A stretch of DNA of 64,000 nucleotides from an uncultured Candidatus Saccharibacteria bacterium. GTDB taxonomy: Bacteria; Patescibacteriota; Saccharimonadia; Saccharimonadales; Saccharimonadaceae. Positions within the stretch are counted from its first letter, which is position 1. Each line of letters opens with the position of its first letter. This document shows, in pieces, positions 43,484 through 50,858 of this stretch. The notes below the pieces were generated by a model, which saw nothing but the letters and a program-made list of their open reading frames with translations, searched no databases and was not told the DNA's origin. The translations under genes were made by a program, and so were the position numbers. Location of the stretch: NCBI GenBank assembly GCA_934725355.1, contig CAKVAO010000002.1, positions 1-64,000 on the forward strand, given 5' to 3'.

Positions 43484-44472
43484 CTTAACCTCACTGATTC
43501 GCCAGTACGATCACTCTTGTATATTGCATCTATTACGCGCATGTCAGTCATCTGATCCTTTAGGTTGCTGTCATACCTAAAACCTGCTGATGCCTTGTCT
43601 ACAAAGTGCTTCAACTGTGACTCCACCTCTCCATCCTTTGATGTGAATTGGTGTATTTCCAATTCCTTCAAATCGCGATCAAATAGGGTTACCTTTCTGT
43701 TGTCTAAATATACTGCACCCTTAGAGCCAAAAATGCGAATCCGTTCACCTTTTCGAAGAAATATCTTAGTCGTTAAGATGTTGCCGTTGATGCGACCATT
43801 GTCATAGGTCATCATAGCCTTCAAAGTGTCGTCAATTGTATAGTCATTACTTAGGCTATTGTAGTTTAGCTTTGCATAAATGATATCCGGCGTTCCGAAC
43901 AAGTAGGTTAGGAGGTCTATAGTATGGTAGCCTAAATCTAACGCAGCCCCGCCGCCAGATATCTTGACATCAGCTCTCCAACCTTGCGTTTCTGGACTCA
44001 TTGATTTGAGGTTTAATGTATATTCTGCATATAATGAGTAGATATTTCCTATCCTGTTCAACAGCTCTTTGGCGGTATCATACAACTTAGAGAATCGGCG
44101 CTGGACGCATATCTGAAGAAACGTATTATTCTTCTTGTATAGGTCTACGATCTCCTTGGCTTCATTTAATGTCATGCCCAAAGGCTTCTCTTTTAGTGTA
44201 GCAACTCTGTTTTCTGCAAGTACCTTAAGAATTGGAAGATATTGATTGTGCGGAACGCATACGATTGCCAGGTTTATTCCGCTAAAGTCCTTAATATCAC
44301 TAATACTACTGTATGCTGGAATGCCTAATTCCTTGGCAGTCTTTTCGGCTATAGCGGAATTAGGCTCTACAACTCCGACAATGTTTAATTCTTCATTTTG
44401 CAGTATTGCTGGTATATGATCTTTCAGCATCTGATGACCAAGTCCGATAACGATAATATTTCTCTTTATCAT
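43480..44472 (-). CDS. Gfo/Idh/MocA family oxidoreductase
   Basis: This 330-residue NAD(P)-dependent enzyme starts MIKRNIIVIGLGHQMLKDHI, a Rossmann GxGxx variant, then EKPLGMTLNEAKEIVDLYK with the conserved EKP, and GGGAALDLGYHTIDLLTYLFG with the catalytic-region Asp and His. The family acts on sugars, inositols and UDP-sugars. The gene starts inside a small frame derived from a duplicated ackA 5' end (44469-44573), which may have given it its promoter. Confidence 0.85.
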   Translation of the reverse strand: MIKRNIIVIGLGHQMLKDHIPAILQNEELNIVGVVEPNSAIAEKTAKELGIPAYSSISDIKDFSGINLAIVCVPHNQYLPILKVLAENRVATLKEKPLGMTLNEAKEIVDLYKKNNTFLQICVQRRFSKLYDTAKELLNRIGNIYSLYAEYTLNLKSMSPETQGWRADVKISGGGAALDLGYHTIDLLTYLFGTPDIIYAKLNYNSLSNDYTIDDTLKAMMTYDNGRINGNILTTKIFLRKGERIRIFGSKGAVYLDNRKVTLFDRDLKELEIHQFTSKDGEVESQLKHFVDKASAGFRYDSNLKDQMTDMRVIDAIYKSDRTGESVRLR

Positions 44473-44573
44473 ACTAATATATTATTGTAACGTGCCCATG
44501 CGGTCAAATAATTTGCATTAGCTCTATACCCTCCAGAAATCATTGAACTAATACGCAAAATTGTTTTATCCAT
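44469..44573 (-). pseudogene. duplicated ackA promoter and start fragment
   Basis: On the minus strand this reads MDKTILRISSMISGG and continues to a TGA overlapping the ATG of the oxidoreductase. Real AckA begins MDKTILIINSGSS. The 25 bases before the ATG match the ackA promoter region at about 19 positions, with TAAAAT at the place of TATAAT. It is a 5' fragment copied from ackA, now a 34-codon upstream frame. Confidence 0.65.
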
Positions 44574-44653
44574 GATTATATTTTATCGTAAATAAGTTTC
44601 TTTAGTCTGGTAATATCTGTAAAAAGTAAAGTCGCTAACCGCGAGGATTAAAA

Positions 44654-44675
44654 ATAGGCCGGATGACCGGCCTAT
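44654..44675 (-). terminator. intrinsic terminator
   Basis: ATAGGCCGG / CCGGCCTAT with a 4-base loop, followed on the minus strand by TTTTAATCC. Confidence 0.85.
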
Positions 44676-44697
44676 ATGGATGGTTGGAGTGGATTTG

Positions 44698-45153
44698 TTA
44701 GCTAGTGCTGGCAATTGCGCCCTTGTCGTCGTGGTCTATACTGCCTATTGAGCCAGCGCTACTCGTGGGCGGAATTGAATCGGTAATGCCATACAGTTGA
44801 ACCAAGTCGATTAGCTTAATTGCCTCGGATATTGTGCCTAGTGCCTCGGCGCAATCGCTTAGTTGCTGCATAGCCATATCATATTTGGCTGATAGATCAA
44901 CGTTTTCGTAGCGATATTCCGAATTGTCGAGAGCTAGTTGGTCGATTCGAGCCTCTAGGTCTTCGATTTTGCGCGCGTTTAGCTGCCTTTGCTCAAGAAA
45001 GGAGTTAGTCAATTGTTGTAGATCCTCCTCGCTCTTCTTTTTCGCTTCCTCGTGGTTTAATTTCGCATAGGCTAGATCGGTCTGCAGGCGCTTAATTTCT
45101 TTTTTCAAATCCGCGTTTTCTTTTTGCAGATTTTCGATACTTGGCTCGGTCAT
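44698..45153 (-). CDS. coiled-coil protein
   Basis: The first 110 residues form an almost continuous heptad-type coiled coil (NLQKENADLKKEIKRLQTDL, ARKIEDLEARIDQLALDN), then a short hydrophobic helix and a Ser/Asp-rich tail. GGAGT precedes the ATG. Coiled-coil sequence gives no family information. It has its own terminator. Confidence 0.6.
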   Translation of the reverse strand: MTEPSIENLQKENADLKKEIKRLQTDLAYAKLNHEEAKKKSEEDLQQLTNSFLEQRQLNARKIEDLEARIDQLALDNSEYRYENVDLSAKYDMAMQQLSDCAEALGTISEAIKLIDLVQLYGITDSIPPTSSAGSIGSIDHDDKGAIASTS

Positions 45154-45346
45154 GTCTACTCCTTAGGTTCGAAGTAGCGAGTGCTACTAACGTCTCTATT
45201 ATATACCATTGACGGTACTGCTGCTTATTCGAAACCAATAAGATGGAGGATTATAGTGAAACTGGCGCTGCTATTGCGTAGACATTATCAAGTATTTAAC
45301 TCTTTCTGATACTGTACTCCCCTGCTACTAATAGCGATAAAAACAA

Positions 45347-45384
45347 AATGAAGAGCCGATTCGTAAAGATATCAGCTCTTCATT
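45347..45384 (-). terminator. intrinsic terminator of tRNA-Cys/Leu unit
   Basis: AATGAAGAGC(C)GAT pairs with ATATCAGCTCTTCATT; on the minus strand it is followed by TTGTTTTTATC. Confidence 0.75.
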
Positions 45385-45385
45385 A

Positions 45386-45472
45386 TGGTGGGCGAGGAGG
45401 GACTTGAACCCTCACGGACAAAAGTCCACAAGATTTTGAGTCTAGCGCGTCTACCAATTCCGCCACTCGCCC
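45386..45472 (-). tRNA. tRNA-Leu (CAA)
   Basis: This type II tRNA has a long variable arm, acceptor GGGCGAG/CTCGCCC, anticodon loop CTCAAAA (anticodon CAA) and an encoded CCA. The anticodon stem has one T-T mismatch. Confidence 0.92.
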
Positions 45473-45484
45473 ATATATTGTAAA

Positions 45485-45558
45485 TGGAGGCACCTGTGGG
45501 AGTTGCACCCACCTACGCGGTTTTGCAGACCGCTGCGTAACTGCTCCGCCAAGGCGCC
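45485..45558 (-). tRNA. tRNA-Cys (GCA)
   Basis: The anticodon loop CTGCAAA sits on a GCGGT/ACCGC stem. The acceptor is GGCGCCT/AGGTGCC, the discriminator is U as expected for tRNA-Cys, and the CCA is encoded. It lies 12 bases upstream of tRNA-Leu, so they are probably co-transcribed. Confidence 0.94.
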
Positions 45559-45614
45559 AATAGGCATATTATACTAGAGCTCAGCCGGTAGCGTCAAGCT
45601 ATGCGGCTATTTGT

Positions 45615-45896
45615 CTAGCGCATATCTTGGTTGCGGTTGATCTCCATCTGCTCGCTAATGTCATCAGCAGAGTTACTTATCCTAACCGCCCGCTTTGCCT
45701 TGCTGTAATATCGGTAAATCATAGCGACGATTAGACATGCAAATAGTACAACTAGTCCGATAGAAAAAATATTGATAAACATCGGCGTATTATCTTTTGC
45801 GCCCTGTGCCTTTTTGCAGTATTCTTCAGTGTAGTTTGCTTTAACGCAGTTGTCGTAGAAGGTGTTGGACTGGGGCTGACTTTCAACTTTCGACAT
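45615..45896 (-). CDS. small single-pass membrane protein
   Basis: This 93-residue protein has a short polar N-terminus with two Cys, one membrane helix (about 40-60, INIFSIGLVVLFACLIVAMI) and a basic, then acidic tail. TAAAAT sits 6 bases before the ATG, giving a leaderless mRNA. It lies between tRNA genes on the same strand. No family is recognised. Confidence 0.55.
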   Translation of the reverse strand: MSKVESQPQSNTFYDNCVKANYTEEYCKKAQGAKDNTPMFINIFSIGLVVLFACLIVAMIYRYYSKAKRAVRISNSADDISEQMEINRNQDMR

Positions 45897-45976
45897 AGTT
45901 ATATTTTAGCATAAACAGTAATTATCGGGTTGTCGTCGTTGGCTACTCTGGGGTTCGAAAAATATCCATATCAAAA

Positions 45977-45996
45977 AGAGGTCAATGAAGACCTCT
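45977..45996 (-). terminator. intrinsic terminator of tRNA-Gly
   Basis: AGAGGTC / GACCTCT with a 6-base loop; the minus strand continues TTTTGATATG. Confidence 0.75.
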
Positions 45997-46014
45997 CGTA
46001 CTGAATAACAACAA

Positions 46015-46091
46015 TGGTGCGGGTTAAGAGACTCTAACTCTCGACCTCATCCTTGGCAAGGATGCGCTCTAAACAACTGAGCTAAACCCGC
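46015..46091 (-). tRNA. tRNA-Gly (GCC)
   Basis: The acceptor is GCGGGTT/AACCCGC, and the anticodon loop TTGCCAA sits on CATCC/GGATG. CCA is encoded. Confidence 0.93.
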
Positions 46092-46150
46092 ATATAAATT
46101 CGTAAAGAACTATATAGAGTATAGCAAAGCCTCGATGGCTTGTCAACAAA

Positions 46151-46174
46151 AACGACCCACGAAAGTGAGCCGTT
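46151..46174 (-). terminator. intrinsic terminator of tRNA-Phe
   Basis: On the minus strand AACGGCTCAC pairs with GTGGGTCGTT (two G-U pairs) and is followed by TTTGTTG. Confidence 0.7.
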
Positions 46175-46217
46175 CTTGTTTTGATAATATTAAATATAAT
46201 GTGCACTCATGCCGCCG

Positions 46218-46293
46218 TGGTGGCTTCTCCCAGACTCGAACTGGGGACACAAGGCTCTTCAGGCCTCTGCTCTACCAACTGAGCTAAAAAGCC
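46218..46293 (-). tRNA. tRNA-Phe (GAA)
   Basis: The acceptor is GGCTTTT/AGAAGCC, and the anticodon loop CTGAAGA sits on GAGGC/GCCTT. T-loop and encoded CCA are normal. Confidence 0.93.
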
Positions 46294-46497
46294 ATCATAG
46301 CGCCACGAGTACTGTTATTATATACTAAACCATACTGATTTTGCAAATTAATCGATACTGATTTGTTTGGCAAAAGTATATTATAGGCTAACAATTGATA
46401 TTCCGTTTACCCATGTAGCGTTCGAAGCTGCCTACCTTAGCTACGTCTAAATATATGCGCGATTTGTCGGTTAGCCTGTGTCGTGATAATCAACAAC

Positions 46498-46643
46498 CAA
46501 AAACGGACGCACCGAATCCCGATTGTTGATATCAGAAGTAAGCACTTACGTTGCATACTTTGGAGTCGATGACGTCCGTTGTTATACGCAACGTAATAAT
46601 GCAGTACATCCTGCATGCTTACTTCAATTAAACTGATATCAAC
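46498..46643 (-). ncRNA. candidate structured small RNA (6S-like?)
   Basis: On the minus strand a transcript of about 146 bases folds into a long interrupted rod. GTTGATATCAG (46633-46643) pairs with CTGATATCAAC (46525-46535). After an 8-base bulge AAGTAAGCA pairs with TGCTTACTT, then comes a one-sided bubble carrying a small hairpin (ATGCAG/CTGCAT), and then TACGTTGC/GCAACGTA. In the apical loop ACGGACG can pair with CGTCCGT just before a T5 run at the 3' end, a possible pseudoknot. A promoter lies at 46650-46680. The rod with a central bubble recalls 6S RNA, but I cannot confirm the family. Confidence 0.55.
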
Positions 46644-46649
46644 GTTTTA

Positions 46650-46680
46650 ATTATACTACAATTACACACATCGCTGTAAA
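46650..46680 (-). promoter_or_regulatory. promoter of structured small RNA
   Basis: On the minus strand TTTACA (46675-46680), a 19-base spacer and TATAAT (46650-46655) would start transcription near 46643. It is back-to-back with the rarA promoter. Confidence 0.55.
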
Positions 46681-46700
46681 CCTAGTTGTATAATATAAAC

Positions 46701-47897
46701 ATGAATGATGACGCGAGGCGGCCACTAGCAGAGCGAATGCGCCCGAAAACATTAGACGAGGTAGTTGGTCAGGATAAGGCAATGGTGCTACTGCGGCAGA
46801 TTGTTGCTAAGGGCGAACCAATCTCGCTAATATTCTGGGGCCCACCTGGAACTGGCAAGACTACCCTGGCGCGTATTATTGCTAGTGAGGTTAAGGCGGA
46901 CTTTATTGAAATTTCAGCAGTCAGTGCGAAGAAACAGGATGTTGAAAGTGTAATTGAACGAGCACGGCAAAATTGGAATTTGCGGATTCGCACCGTGCTA
47001 TTTGTGGATGAGATTCACCGCTTTAACAAAGCGCAACAAGACGCCTTCTTGCCCCATGTTGAGTCTGGCTTGATATCCCTGATCGGTGCAACTACTGAGA
47101 ATCCTTCGTTTGAGGTCATCAGTCCGCTGATTAGCCGTTCACGAGTGATTGTTCTGCAACAGCTAAACACGGATAATCTAAAGCAGATTTTAAAGCGTGC
47201 TATCGTGGCTGAACATCTAGAGGGTCGCATTACAGATGAGGCAATTGATACGATTGCCTTACTAGCCCACGGCGACGCCCGCTCGGCGCTAGGTAATTTA
47301 GAGGTTGCCGAGGGTCTAATTGGCGGTGATCAGAAAATTACGGCGCAGTTAGTCGAAGAAGCTGCAGGTAAAAAACTGCCCCGCTATGACAAGAAAGACG
47401 ATAGTCATTACGATACGATTAGTGCCTTTATTAAATCTATGCGTGGCAGTGATGAAACTGCGGCGATGTATTATCTAGCGCGAATGGTGCAAGCCGGCGA
47501 GGACCCAAAATTTATTGCACGGCGTATGGTGATTTTTGCTAGTGAGGACATCGGTCTGGCTGGAAACGGTGCTCTAAACTTGGCGGTATCTTGTTTTAAT
47601 GCGATTGAACGAGTTGGTATGCCTGAGGGTGGCATTATCCTGTCGCATGTGGTGGCGGTATTGTGTCGGGCGCACAAGTCGCGCGAGAGCTATAACGAGT
47701 GGAAAGCAGCTAAGCAACTAGCCAATCTATTCCCTGATTCGGCAATTCCGTTGCAGATCCGTAACGGTGAAACCAAACTAATGAAGGATCTTGGCTATGG
47801 CAAAGGGTACAAATGGGAAGCGGGCTTCCACGGTATAGCTGATTACCTGCCTGATGATGTCCGAAAATATTTAAATCATAGTAAGCGCACGAAATAG
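46701..47897 (+). CDS. rarA: RarA/MgsA replication-associated AAA+ ATPase
   Basis: RarA is a clamp-loader-like AAA+ ATPase acting at stalled replication forks. I start it at the ATG at 46701, because TATAAT (46689-46694) lies 6 bases before it and the five codons further upstream lie within the promoter. The 398-residue protein has [12 protein letters not shown], Walker [12 protein letters not shown], Walker [17 protein letters not shown], sensor [13 protein letters not shown] and the C-terminal [14 protein letters not shown] and EDIGLA motifs. It is convergent with glgB. Confidence 0.94.
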   Translation: MNDDARRPLAERMRPKTLDEVVGQDKAMVLLRQIVAKGEPISLIFWGPPGTGKTTLARIIASEVKADFIEISAVSAKKQDVESVIERARQNWNLRIRTVLFVDEIHRFNKAQQDAFLPHVESGLISLIGATTENPSFEVISPLISRSRVIVLQQLNTDNLKQILKRAIVAEHLEGRITDEAIDTIALLAHGDARSALGNLEVAEGLIGGDQKITAQLVEEAAGKKLPRYDKKDDSHYDTISAFIKSMRGSDETAAMYYLARMVQAGEDPKFIARRMVIFASEDIGLAGNGALNLAVSCFNAIERVGMPEGGIILSHVVAVLCRAHKSRESYNEWKAAKQLANLFPDSAIPLQIRNGETKLMKDLGYGKGYKWEAGFHGIADYLPDDVRKYLNHSKRTK

Positions 47898-47934
47898 CTA
47901 GTATTTTACTGTGCACCAGTCTAATCCATTAAGC

Positions 47935-49926
47935 CTATTTTACGGTCTTTAATACTAGCGCCGTTCGGGCGGGTAGATATAGCTTTAACTGCTTGCTGCT
48001 ATCCGCGCAATATTCCATGGCTGTGTCGACGCGATCATAACCGCCGAACTGTTGGTCGTCGGTAGATAGTACGATGTGGTATTGCCTAGGTTCGGCGTTG
48101 ATAGCTAGATCAGTATAAGAATTATTGGAAAAGTTATAGACAAACAGAAGGTTGTTTCGCATGTAAGAGACTAGCTTCTTGTCCTCGTGGATTTTGACGT
48201 AGCCATATTCGGACGGCGTTAACTGTTTGATTACCTGAATCATGGCACGATCAAAGCTATTGAGCCATTGGAATTTTAATTTAGGGTTGTCTACTAAGGA
48301 CCATTGGCGTCTAGCATATTTATATGACCAGTTGTTGCCTTCGCGTGGAAAATCAATCCATTCTGGATGGCCAAACTCGTTGCCCATAAAGTTTAGATAG
48401 CCTCCGGCGTTTGTGCTAGCTGTGATTAGCCGAATCATCTTGTGCAGTGCAATGCCTCGGTCAACAATTAAATTCTGATCAGATTTCTGCATGTGGTCAT
48501 ACATTTCTTTGTCCAATAGACGGAATATAATTGTCTTGTCGCCCACCATAGCCTGATCGTGGCTCTCGGCGTAATTAATAGTATGCTCTTCTGGGCGATG
48601 CGAAGTGAGTTCGTGGAATAGTTTACCCATCTGCCAATCTTCGTCGCGCTGGTCTTTTAGCATCTTGATCCATAGATCAGGTGCACCCATGTTAAAGCGG
48701 TAATCAAAGCCAATACCACCCTGCTCTAATGGTGCAGCCATACCTGGTAGCGCTGACATGTCTTCGGCAATTGTAACAGCCTGTGGGTCTAATAGATGAA
48801 TTAGTTCATTTGCTAGCGACAAATAGGTCAGTGCATCTAGATCAGTGTTGGGTGTAAAATAGTCGTCATAGCTGGTAAAGGCCTGACCAAGACCGTGGTT
48901 ATGGTAAATCATACTAGTGACGCCGTCAAAGCGGAATCCGTCAAAGTGGTATTCGTCCTGCCAAAAATGCAGATTAGACAGCAGAAAGTGCATGACCTGT
49001 GGCTTGCCGTAATCAAACAAACGCGAGTCCCATGCGCTGTGTAGTTCGGGCTTGAAGTATTGACAACAATCACCTGCGAAATTGCCTAAACCCTCATTTT
49101 CATTTTTGACGGAATGAGAGTGTACTACATCCATAATTACCCGCAGCCCCATCTGGTGGGCAGTGTCGATTAGGTGCTTTAAGTCGTCGGGCGTACCAAA
49201 GCGACTGCTCTCGGCGTAGAAATTTGATACCTGATAGCCAAAGCTACCGTAATACGGGTGCTCTTGAATGGCCATTAGTTGCACTGTGTTGTAGCCTAAG
49301 TCTTTGATGCGTGGCAAAACCTCCGTCTCGAATTGACGGTAAGTCGACACGGCTTCACGATCACCCGACATGCCGATATGGGCCTCGTAGATTAATTGCT
49401 CGTCTGGGCGCTGCGGCGCCTGGCTCTGCCAGGTATATTCAGTATTTGGCGCCCATACTACCGCGTCAAAGATGTTAGTCTTGGGGTCTTGCACAACGTA
49501 GGTCGCATATGAAGGTATGCGTTCGCCGTTACCACCAGCCCAGTAAACGTGTAGCTTGTAATGGTCGAGATGGTGGAGTTTGTCGGCAGGAATTTTGAGC
49601 TCCCAAGCTGATTCATCCGCTGTGCGATCCATTGCAAAATCTAACCTATCCTGCCAATCAGTAGCGTCGCAGATAAAATAAATCGCAATAGCATTAGGTG
49701 CCCACTCGCGAAAAATCCAGCCATCTGCCGTGCGATGTAATCCAAAATACAGATGACCGAGGCTGAACTTGCGGACATCTTGACTGCCAATGATTTCATC
49801 AGTCTTGCGTGTTATGTATTCGTCTCGACTAATTAACCGCTGCCTATACGGTTCTAGCCACGGATCAATATCAGCAATTGTTGCGGTGTGGTTTTTCTGT
49901 GTAAGTATCTTGCCCTGCCCCTTCAT
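47935..49926 (-). CDS. glgB: 1,4-alpha-glucan branching enzyme, eukaryote-type
   Basis: The enzyme forms alpha-1,6 branches in glycogen. The 663-residue protein follows the GH13_8 (eukaryotic and archaeplastid-like) branching enzyme pattern rather than the common bacterial GlgB: DGFRFDGVTSMIYHNHGLGQ with the nucleophile Asp, TIAEDMSALPGM with the acid/base Glu, and NYAESHDQAMVGDK with the third Asp. NFMGNEFGHPEWIDFPREGN is also near-identical to eukaryotic forms by memory. TAAAAT (extended by TGG) lies 7 bases before the ATG. No glgA, glgC or glgP is in the window. Confidence 0.93.
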   Translation of the reverse strand: MKGQGKILTQKNHTATIADIDPWLEPYRQRLISRDEYITRKTDEIIGSQDVRKFSLGHLYFGLHRTADGWIFREWAPNAIAIYFICDATDWQDRLDFAMDRTADESAWELKIPADKLHHLDHYKLHVYWAGGNGERIPSYATYVVQDPKTNIFDAVVWAPNTEYTWQSQAPQRPDEQLIYEAHIGMSGDREAVSTYRQFETEVLPRIKDLGYNTVQLMAIQEHPYYGSFGYQVSNFYAESSRFGTPDDLKHLIDTAHQMGLRVIMDVVHSHSVKNENEGLGNFAGDCCQYFKPELHSAWDSRLFDYGKPQVMHFLLSNLHFWQDEYHFDGFRFDGVTSMIYHNHGLGQAFTSYDDYFTPNTDLDALTYLSLANELIHLLDPQAVTIAEDMSALPGMAAPLEQGGIGFDYRFNMGAPDLWIKMLKDQRDEDWQMGKLFHELTSHRPEEHTINYAESHDQAMVGDKTIIFRLLDKEMYDHMQKSDQNLIVDRGIALHKMIRLITASTNAGGYLNFMGNEFGHPEWIDFPREGNNWSYKYARRQWSLVDNPKLKFQWLNSFDRAMIQVIKQLTPSEYGYVKIHEDKKLVSYMRNNLLFVYNFSNNSYTDLAINAEPRQYHIVLSTDDQQFGGYDRVDTAMEYCADSSKQLKLYLPARTALVLKTVK

Positions 49927-49949
49927 TGCTATTATTTTACCATATTAAA

Positions 49950-49979
49950 ACCCTCTCTGGCTAAACTATCAGAGAGGGT
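49950..49979 (-). terminator. intrinsic terminator
   Basis: ACCCTCTCTG / CAGAGAGGGT with a 10-base loop; the minus strand continues TTTAATATGG. It ends the gene at 50013-50621. Confidence 0.75.
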
Positions 49980-50012
49980 GATAGGAGCTTTATATTCTTT
50001 ATTAAGCTTATC

Positions 50013-50621
50013 CTAGAAATTACATTCAATCTCGGTCATGTCCACGTTCCCATTGTTGGCACCTGGGAAGCCGGCTACCTTTGAATAAAGTATTTTCTGT
50101 AAGCGCAGATTAAGATACTCTCCTAGATTATCCGGCTCTTCAAAAGCTGAATTATTCGTGTAGGTGTCGGCGTCGTATTTGCGCATTTTATTGAACAGAG
50201 GTGGTCTCTTGTAAACATCGTCGTTCTTGCTACCGCATATTTCGTAAAACTTCTCGGCAACTAGTTTGGCTATGCGATAAGCATGGGGATTGTTCTCGAT
50301 ATTAGAGACGGTCTCATTGTCGGAGGAGTCGTCATAGCCACCCGGCGTCCATTGATCAGCAACACCGGCAATCACAGTAACGAAGATATCGCGTATATTT
50401 TCATTGTTTGCAAAATACTTATCGGCGACATCGAGCACAGAACGTCGATCTTGATATGCGTGAATATGCTTGGCATAGCGACTGATTCCGTTGAGTTCCT
50501 CCAAAGCCTTGTCCAGTACAGGGGTATTTTGGACATTGGCAACGTGTGCATTGTCGGAACTGCGGGTAGCGCGAGAGAACTTGTCTTTACCTGTGCTATT
50601 GGTAAGCTCGTTTTGTTCCAT
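50013..50621 (-). CDS. unidentified 202-residue protein
   Basis: I do not recognise it. It is soluble and Asp/Asn-rich with no membrane segment (GISRYAKHIHAYQDRRSVLD, RDIFVTVIAGVADQWTPGGY, AYRIAKLVAEKFYEICGSKN). AGGAG lies 6 bases before the ATG. It has its own terminator and lies between glgB and tRNA-Leu(CAG). Confidence 0.5.
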   Translation of the reverse strand: MEQNELTNSTGKDKFSRATRSSDNAHVANVQNTPVLDKALEELNGISRYAKHIHAYQDRRSVLDVADKYFANNENIRDIFVTVIAGVADQWTPGGYDDSSDNETVSNIENNPHAYRIAKLVAEKFYEICGSKNDDVYKRPPLFNKMRKYDADTYTNNSAFEEPDNLGEYLNLRLQKILYSKVAGFPGANNGNVDMTEIECNF

Positions 50622-50707
50622 TTGAACTCCTATGGTTGAAGGTTCGGCCTAAGGCGGGTGCCTTAAACATCTCATATACTGTACTATAAAATACTAGTAC
50701 AGTAAAT

Positions 50708-50731
50708 ACCCAGCCGTATATGGCTGGGTAA
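50708..50731 (-). terminator. hairpin after tRNA-Leu (CAG)
   Basis: TACCCAGCC / GGCTGGGTA with a 6-base loop; the minus strand continues TTTACTG. Confidence 0.65.
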
Positions 50732-50744
50732 ATAAATCTATTGT

Positions 50745-50830
50745 GGTGCGCGCGAAAGGACTTGAACCTTCACGAGCGTAAGCTCACTAGCACCTGAAGC
50801 TAGCGCGTCTACCAATTCCGCCACGCGCGC
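50745..50830 (-). tRNA. tRNA-Leu (CAG)
   Basis: This is a type II tRNA with acceptor GCGCGCG/CGCGCGC and anticodon loop TTCAGGT on a perfect CTAGC/GCTAG stem. The long variable arm is GAGC-TTAC-GCTC and CCA is encoded. Confidence 0.94.
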
Positions 50831-50858
50831 ATGCATGACACATTAGAATTATAGCACA

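Noticed and set aside
46686..46700. Upstream start of rarA (TTG at 46686)
   Set aside because: The codons lie within and around the -10 box at 46689-46694; a transcript starting after it cannot contain them.
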